NCBI GenBank assembly: GCA_037576215.1
Contig: JBANDB010000005.1
Span: 2,170,001 to 2,234,000, forward strand
DNA: 64,000 bases
Source: Armillaria gallica
Taxonomy: Eukaryota > Basidiomycota > Agaricomycetes > Agaricales > Physalacriaceae
Direction of reading: 5' to 3'
Under the pieces are notes generated by a model, which was not told the DNA's origin, did no database searches, and saw only the letters and a program-made list of their open reading frames with translations. Positions within the stretch are counted from its first letter, which is position 1, and each line of letters starts with the position of its first letter. This document shows, in pieces, positions 57,595 through 64,000 of this stretch. Position numbers and translations under genes: made by a program.

Positions 57595-58752
57595 TCACGC
57601 CGGAACATGGGATCCTGTTACCGTTACTCGCTGTTGAGTTTGTCAACATGAGATGATTGACAAGAGACGGAGAAACTCACAAGCGACGACCGCTTAGAGT
57701 CAATGGCAGGCGCCAACGTCTTGTTCTTGTTGCAAAGGGCCAGAATGGGCTCAGGCCCTTTGGCGTAGTCCTCACGGCTGGGCGATGTAATCGACAACAC
57801 CTTGCTCCACTCCTCCGGCAGACCCTTATAGATTCATATTATTAGATAGATAGACAAAATCCCTGAATGAGCGACCCACAGTAAAGTTTCCAGTTATAGG
57901 ATCAAACCCTACATGGGCGTTGTGCGCAAAGCCGTACGGATTACCTACGTCAACTTGGGGGACTGGCTTTCTTTTGATCTTGGAAGGCGTCGATTTGGCT
58001 AAATCCTTGTTCCATTCTTCCGGGATTCCCTAAACAATGAATGCGCGATTAATGCACGTCGCTCATAGGACGGATAAGAAGGAAAATGACATACTGTAAA
58101 CCCCTTGGTCACCGGGTCAAACCCTACATGGACGTGATGCTTGACATTGAAAGGCTTGCTCACGACAATCAAGGAACTCCGCGGCTGGACCTGATCCTCT
58201 TTGGGGTCTTGAGGAGTTGCAGGCGGCGGCTCTGCCAATGCTTTTTGCAATTCTTCAGTGAGACCCTAAGACCCACGGTAAGGACGAGCAGCGGCGTAAC
58301 ATAAAGCACGTACAGTAAAGTTCCCAGATAGAGAATCGAACCCAACGTGTTTGTTGTGCACGAAATTGAACGGAAGGCTGGCGCCTAATGGGCTGCGGTT
58401 GTAGATGTCGTCCTGCCACCCATACAGCTCGTTATCGGTCTTGAGATCCAGGAAATACCGCTTGTTCTTTGTCTCCAAAAGAACGCAACACGGCTTCAGG
58501 TCGGTACGCTCGACCGTTTTGAGTTCCTTGAGCTTGATAATGCTTTGTGGGCGCGACGAGTTCTGCAAGAAATGTGAAAAACAAACTCAAAATTATGCTA
58601 TTGATCCGTACCTGGGATTTGCGTATCTCTAGTGTCTCCTGCTTCAATACTAGCCACTTTCGTTTCCAGATCCAGCTGGTGAAGACTCCCTTTGTCTTCA
58701 GAACGACATAGCCTGACCGTATCGTTGAAGTTGAATCGCTGGATGAAGCCAT
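57595..58752 (-). CDS. Kinase-less PAK-like protein: PH domain plus three CRIB-like repeats
   Basis: Six exons (introns 58563-58611, 58266-58313, 58030-58094, 57825-57879, 57631-57680) give 296 aa. Residues 10-120 form a PH domain close to that of the Cla4-type kinase next door (TSWIWKRKWLVLKQETLEI; LYGWQDDIYNRSPLG). Three CRIB-like segments then follow: NFVHNKHVGFDSLSGNFT, FNVKHHVHVGFDPVTKGFT and GFAHNAHVGFDPITGNFT. Each ends exactly at an intron after the Thr, in phase 0, and each is followed by G(L/I)(T/P)EE. The third continues like Cla4 (SREDYAKGPEPIL) and then stops; there is no kinase domain. PH domains bind phosphoinositides and CRIB motifs bind GTP-Cdc42/Rac. If the last intron is not used, the stop is at 57624. 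Confidence 0.85.
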
Positions 58753-59381
58753 ATCTGAAGAGGCTCGAGAAAGATGGCAAGAAAGAGAGACGCCGCCCAG
58801 CACTACCTAGCGCGATATCGTCGTGATTGACGACAGAATAACGGCGAAGGGACGGCGGCCACCGTCGATGATGGGAGTAAGAAGAAAAGGGGTCTTAGTG
58901 GCACCGAGTTAGGACGGACTTCGTATTATATATATATTTTATTGTTTGATGCGAGATCAAAAAAGTCACTAAGGAAACAAACTATTCCATGAAACTCTAC
59001 CCACTCCAAACCCCAAGTACAGCTTAATCTAGGTGCATCGAGACGCCGTCTCAGCTCCCCTTACACATTTTCATCGATAGTACATTATAAGCATGAATGC
59101 TTTCCGGACTTGAGAACAGAAATTGTACGAGTAAAAGAAAGAAATATGGAGGTTAGGAAGGAAAATATGTGGGGCACGATGTCAAGGTAGAGACAAACAG
59201 GAAGAGTCCAGGACTCGGAGAAAAAGAAGGAGGTGCGCAGAAGGTGGATCATTCATGTTGGTATCGTAAGAGACATCGTGGTGGGTCAGGATAGCTTGAC
59301 AGCAGTAGTAAGGATGATTATACGATAGGCAGGCGCAAAGAATTGTGGTGACACGGATAAAGATAGACCAGACCAGCAGAC
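58753..59381. other. Intergenic between the PAK gene and its kinase-less copy
   Basis: Contains a TA-rich run (TATATATATATTTTATTG) near 58928, possibly promoter of the downstream PH-CRIB gene or 3' sequence of the kinase gene. Confidence 0.45.
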
Positions 59382-62098
<2,717 letters not shown>

Positions 62099-63347
62099 GC
62101 TACTGGATTGGTGTAAGAATATCGTGATACAGGGTCCTGTACGGCGCTGCCTATTCAATGCCAGCAAAAGTTGATGTTAGCAGAGGAAGAGCGTCTGGTC
62201 GTCGAGGTCGTGCGACAGCCGTCGTCGCCGTCGCCGCTGTTATCTGCAACGACGAGGAGATATGTTTAGGCGCTGTCTGAGATGGCGAGGAGGACAAGGA
62301 GGGCTTTGTTTGGCATTGGGATTGACGGCGGTAAGGTCCGGATAGATCCGGGCACGCCATCACCTAGGTAACTCTGCCTTTTACACCAAAATTATCTTCG
62401 AATGTCCGTGTACATAATGATCATTGTCAATTGTCCAGTATCCTACGTTCATTTATGGTCCCATGTCCGAATTTTTCGTGGTATAGCTGCCTTCAAAGAG
62501 GCAGGGCCGTCAATGGATTTCCATAACGGATTCCTTCAGTGGCAACAATCATTTCTCGTCCATGAATCGAAGAATGAATTCGCCGTTTGACAGTGCAATC
62601 ATAGAGTAACGCCACGCTTCAATTTTTTCGGGGGTTCTTATATTTGGCTAAATCCGATGATTGATCTTCACAGGCATGCCAGGAGCTATGCCTCGGTCAG
62701 ACTTGCATCTGATGAGAGGATGGGTCGGCCGGGAGGCTCTGCTGATTGTGGACCTACCAGCTGCTGATTGTCTGAGAATGTCGACTCGGACCGCACTCCC
62801 GAGTCCCAATGATTTCGGCCTAGAGGAAACTGATGGAAATGGAGCTGAAAATCTTTCCTTAGATATGTTTCCGTCTGTTGGAAATCAGATTTTGGCGGCG
62901 AGAATTCTGTTTCTGGCTGGACGGAAACTGTATAAAGAAAAATTTCAGTGCCACCACACATCTCCTTCGTGCAAAAACTCAGGCATGCCAGGAGTGCCAG
63001 AACCATTCAACCCGTCGGCAGAGTCGATGCTATCAATATCCTGAAATTCGGCCAGAAGAATGGAATACAAAGTGCTAATTCCATTCCTTCAATCTGCGGA
63101 GCACGAAATAGTGGATGGAGGAAGTATCAGAAGAAGGCATATCAGAGTTCCACGCACCCCCGTGACTCCTGGAAATAGTGTGTGCAGCCACTTTCATAGA
63201 TCCAAAATTCTAGAACGAAGCATGGAAGTAACAAGACGGATGGGCACATACCACGTGTTAGACTGGGTTCGCAATACGTAGGAACGTATACTAGACGGCC
63301 ACGATAAGACGTGTCTTCCCAAACCGCGTATCTAGAGAAATATTACA
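62099..63347. other. Upstream region of the PAK gene; no second gene recognised
   Basis: The first 300 bp are the 5' flank of the kinase gene. A + strand frame at 62661-63044 and its minus-strand shadow show no recognisable motif. AGGCATGCCAGGAG occurs twice (about 62673 and 62981). Confidence 0.45.
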
Positions 63348-63672
63348 GCTGTTTGTATACAGCTTGACAATCAAGGGTGTTTTCGTAGAAGATGAAAGGA
63401 AGCTCGGACTTGGTCATAAAGCGTGTTTTGGGGACTTCAAGTGCACGAATTGGTGCGCTTTACGGGAGAGAAGAGAGTGACCTGGACTTGGTCATAAACC
63501 ATGGTTGATGGGCTTGATGACACGTTGGTGGGTGGTTTGGCATGGCTCTTCCAGCGATCTCGGAGGCCATTTCGTGTGCTCGGAGTCCCCAAAACGCGGT
63601 TTATGACCAAGTCCGGGCTTCCTTTCATCATCCGTGAAAACGCCCCTAACTGTCAAGCTGTATGCAAACTGC
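63348..63672. mobile_element. Inverted-repeat element 1 (MITE-like, 325 bp)
   Basis: Terminal inverted repeats of 89 bp (63348-63436 and 63584-63672) align without gaps at about 85% identity and share TACAGCTTGACA, GATGAAAGGAAG and ACTTGGTCATAAA. The interior has no ORF. It fits a non-autonomous DNA element; no target-site duplication was fixed. Confidence 0.75.
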
Positions 63673-63733
63673 TGTAACTGCAGTGTGATCAAGTGAAGCA
63701 ACAAGAACATACTCCGGCATGTTGGCTAGCTTA

Positions 63734-63972
63734 GCTGTTTGCGTACAGCTTGACAGTAATGCGCGAGAGAAGAGAGTGATTGAATATTCAGACTTGGTCA
63801 TAAATCATAGTTTAGGGACTTGATGACACGTTTGTAGCTGGTTTATGGTTTATGGCAGTTTCGGAGGTCCTCTCGTGTGCTTCAAGTCCGCAAAACACGT
63901 TTTATGACCAAGTCAGAACCTTCGTTCATGATCCACGAAAGCACCCCTGACTGTAAACCAGCATGCAAACAC
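63734..63972. mobile_element. Inverted-repeat element 2, related to element 1
   Basis: It starts GCTGTTTGCGTACAGCTTGAC and ends with a reverse-complement relative of the element 1 termini (GACCAAGTCAGAACC..CATGCAAAC). Its left part also matches the interior of element 1 (GAGAGAAGAGAGTGA, then ACTTGATGACACGTT). This suggests a rearranged or nested second copy reaching nearly to the window edge. Confidence 0.65.
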
Positions 63973-64000
63973 ATACAAGGACCTATTACACCGTCGAAAG

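Noticed and set aside
57248..57649. N-terminal extension of the MBOAT protein to the ATG at 57649
   Set aside because: It would overlap the end of the PH-CRIB gene, is not hydrophobic and is rich in Cys and Asn unlike the family; the internal Met at 57247 precedes the first membrane helix.
62661..63044. 127-codon + strand frame and its antisense partner
   Set aside because: Neither translation shows a family motif, and a short repeat (AGGCATGCCAGGAG) spans it; coding support is lacking.

Overview
This window is nuclear DNA from a filamentous basidiomycete, most likely a plant-debris-degrading Agaricomycete. The evidence is: short introns (about 46-65 nt, GT..AG, often with a CTRAC-like branch site near the acceptor) in nearly every gene; AA9 cellulose-active monooxygenases; fungal families such as MIC26/27, Cla4/PAK and a wax-synthase-like MBOAT protein; and many small inverted-repeat elements. 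No rRNA, tRNA or CRISPR array was seen. Exon models were built by hand from splice signals, reading phase and paralogue comparison, so internal boundaries may be off by a few bases.

Layout. 1-9.7 kb has few ORFs: a degenerate repeat near 2.5-2.9 kb, an intron-rich + strand stretch (about 4.3-6.3 kb) carrying a roughly 271-275-bp tandem array, and hairpins at 6.32-6.46 kb. 9.7-16.5 kb holds a single-pass membrane protein, a 309-bp MITE, a broken F-box-like gene, a cytochrome P450 tail relic and a MARVEL-like four-helix protein. 18.3-23.7 kb holds two 3-ketodihydrosphingosine reductase genes tail to tail (one broken by one base) and a seven-helix membrane protein.

24-39.7 kb is a duplication zone in which two families are interleaved: 2OG-Fe(II) dioxygenases (three apparently intact genes, one pseudogene, one relic) and AA9 LPMOs (one intact, one nearly intact, one 3' relic). 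Two housekeeping genes sit among them: MICOS subunit MIC26/27 and CCR4-NOT subunit 11. 40-54 kb holds an RBR ubiquitin ligase, a GT61 glycosyltransferase, two uncharacterised proteins, and a divergent pair made of a Gfo/Idh/MocA oxidoreductase and a DAL5-type MFS transporter with a single-base frameshift. 54-56 kb contains a 192-bp inverted repeat. 56-62 kb holds the MBOAT protein and then a Cla4-type PAK kinase gene followed by a kinase-less partial copy with a PH domain and three successive CRIB-like exons. The last 650 bp is made of two related inverted-repeat elements.

The genes are not one pathway. The main biological themes are local duplication followed by decay (LPMO, 2OG oxygenase, KDSR), and possible Cdc42 signalling through Cla4 and its unusual multi-CRIB neighbour.
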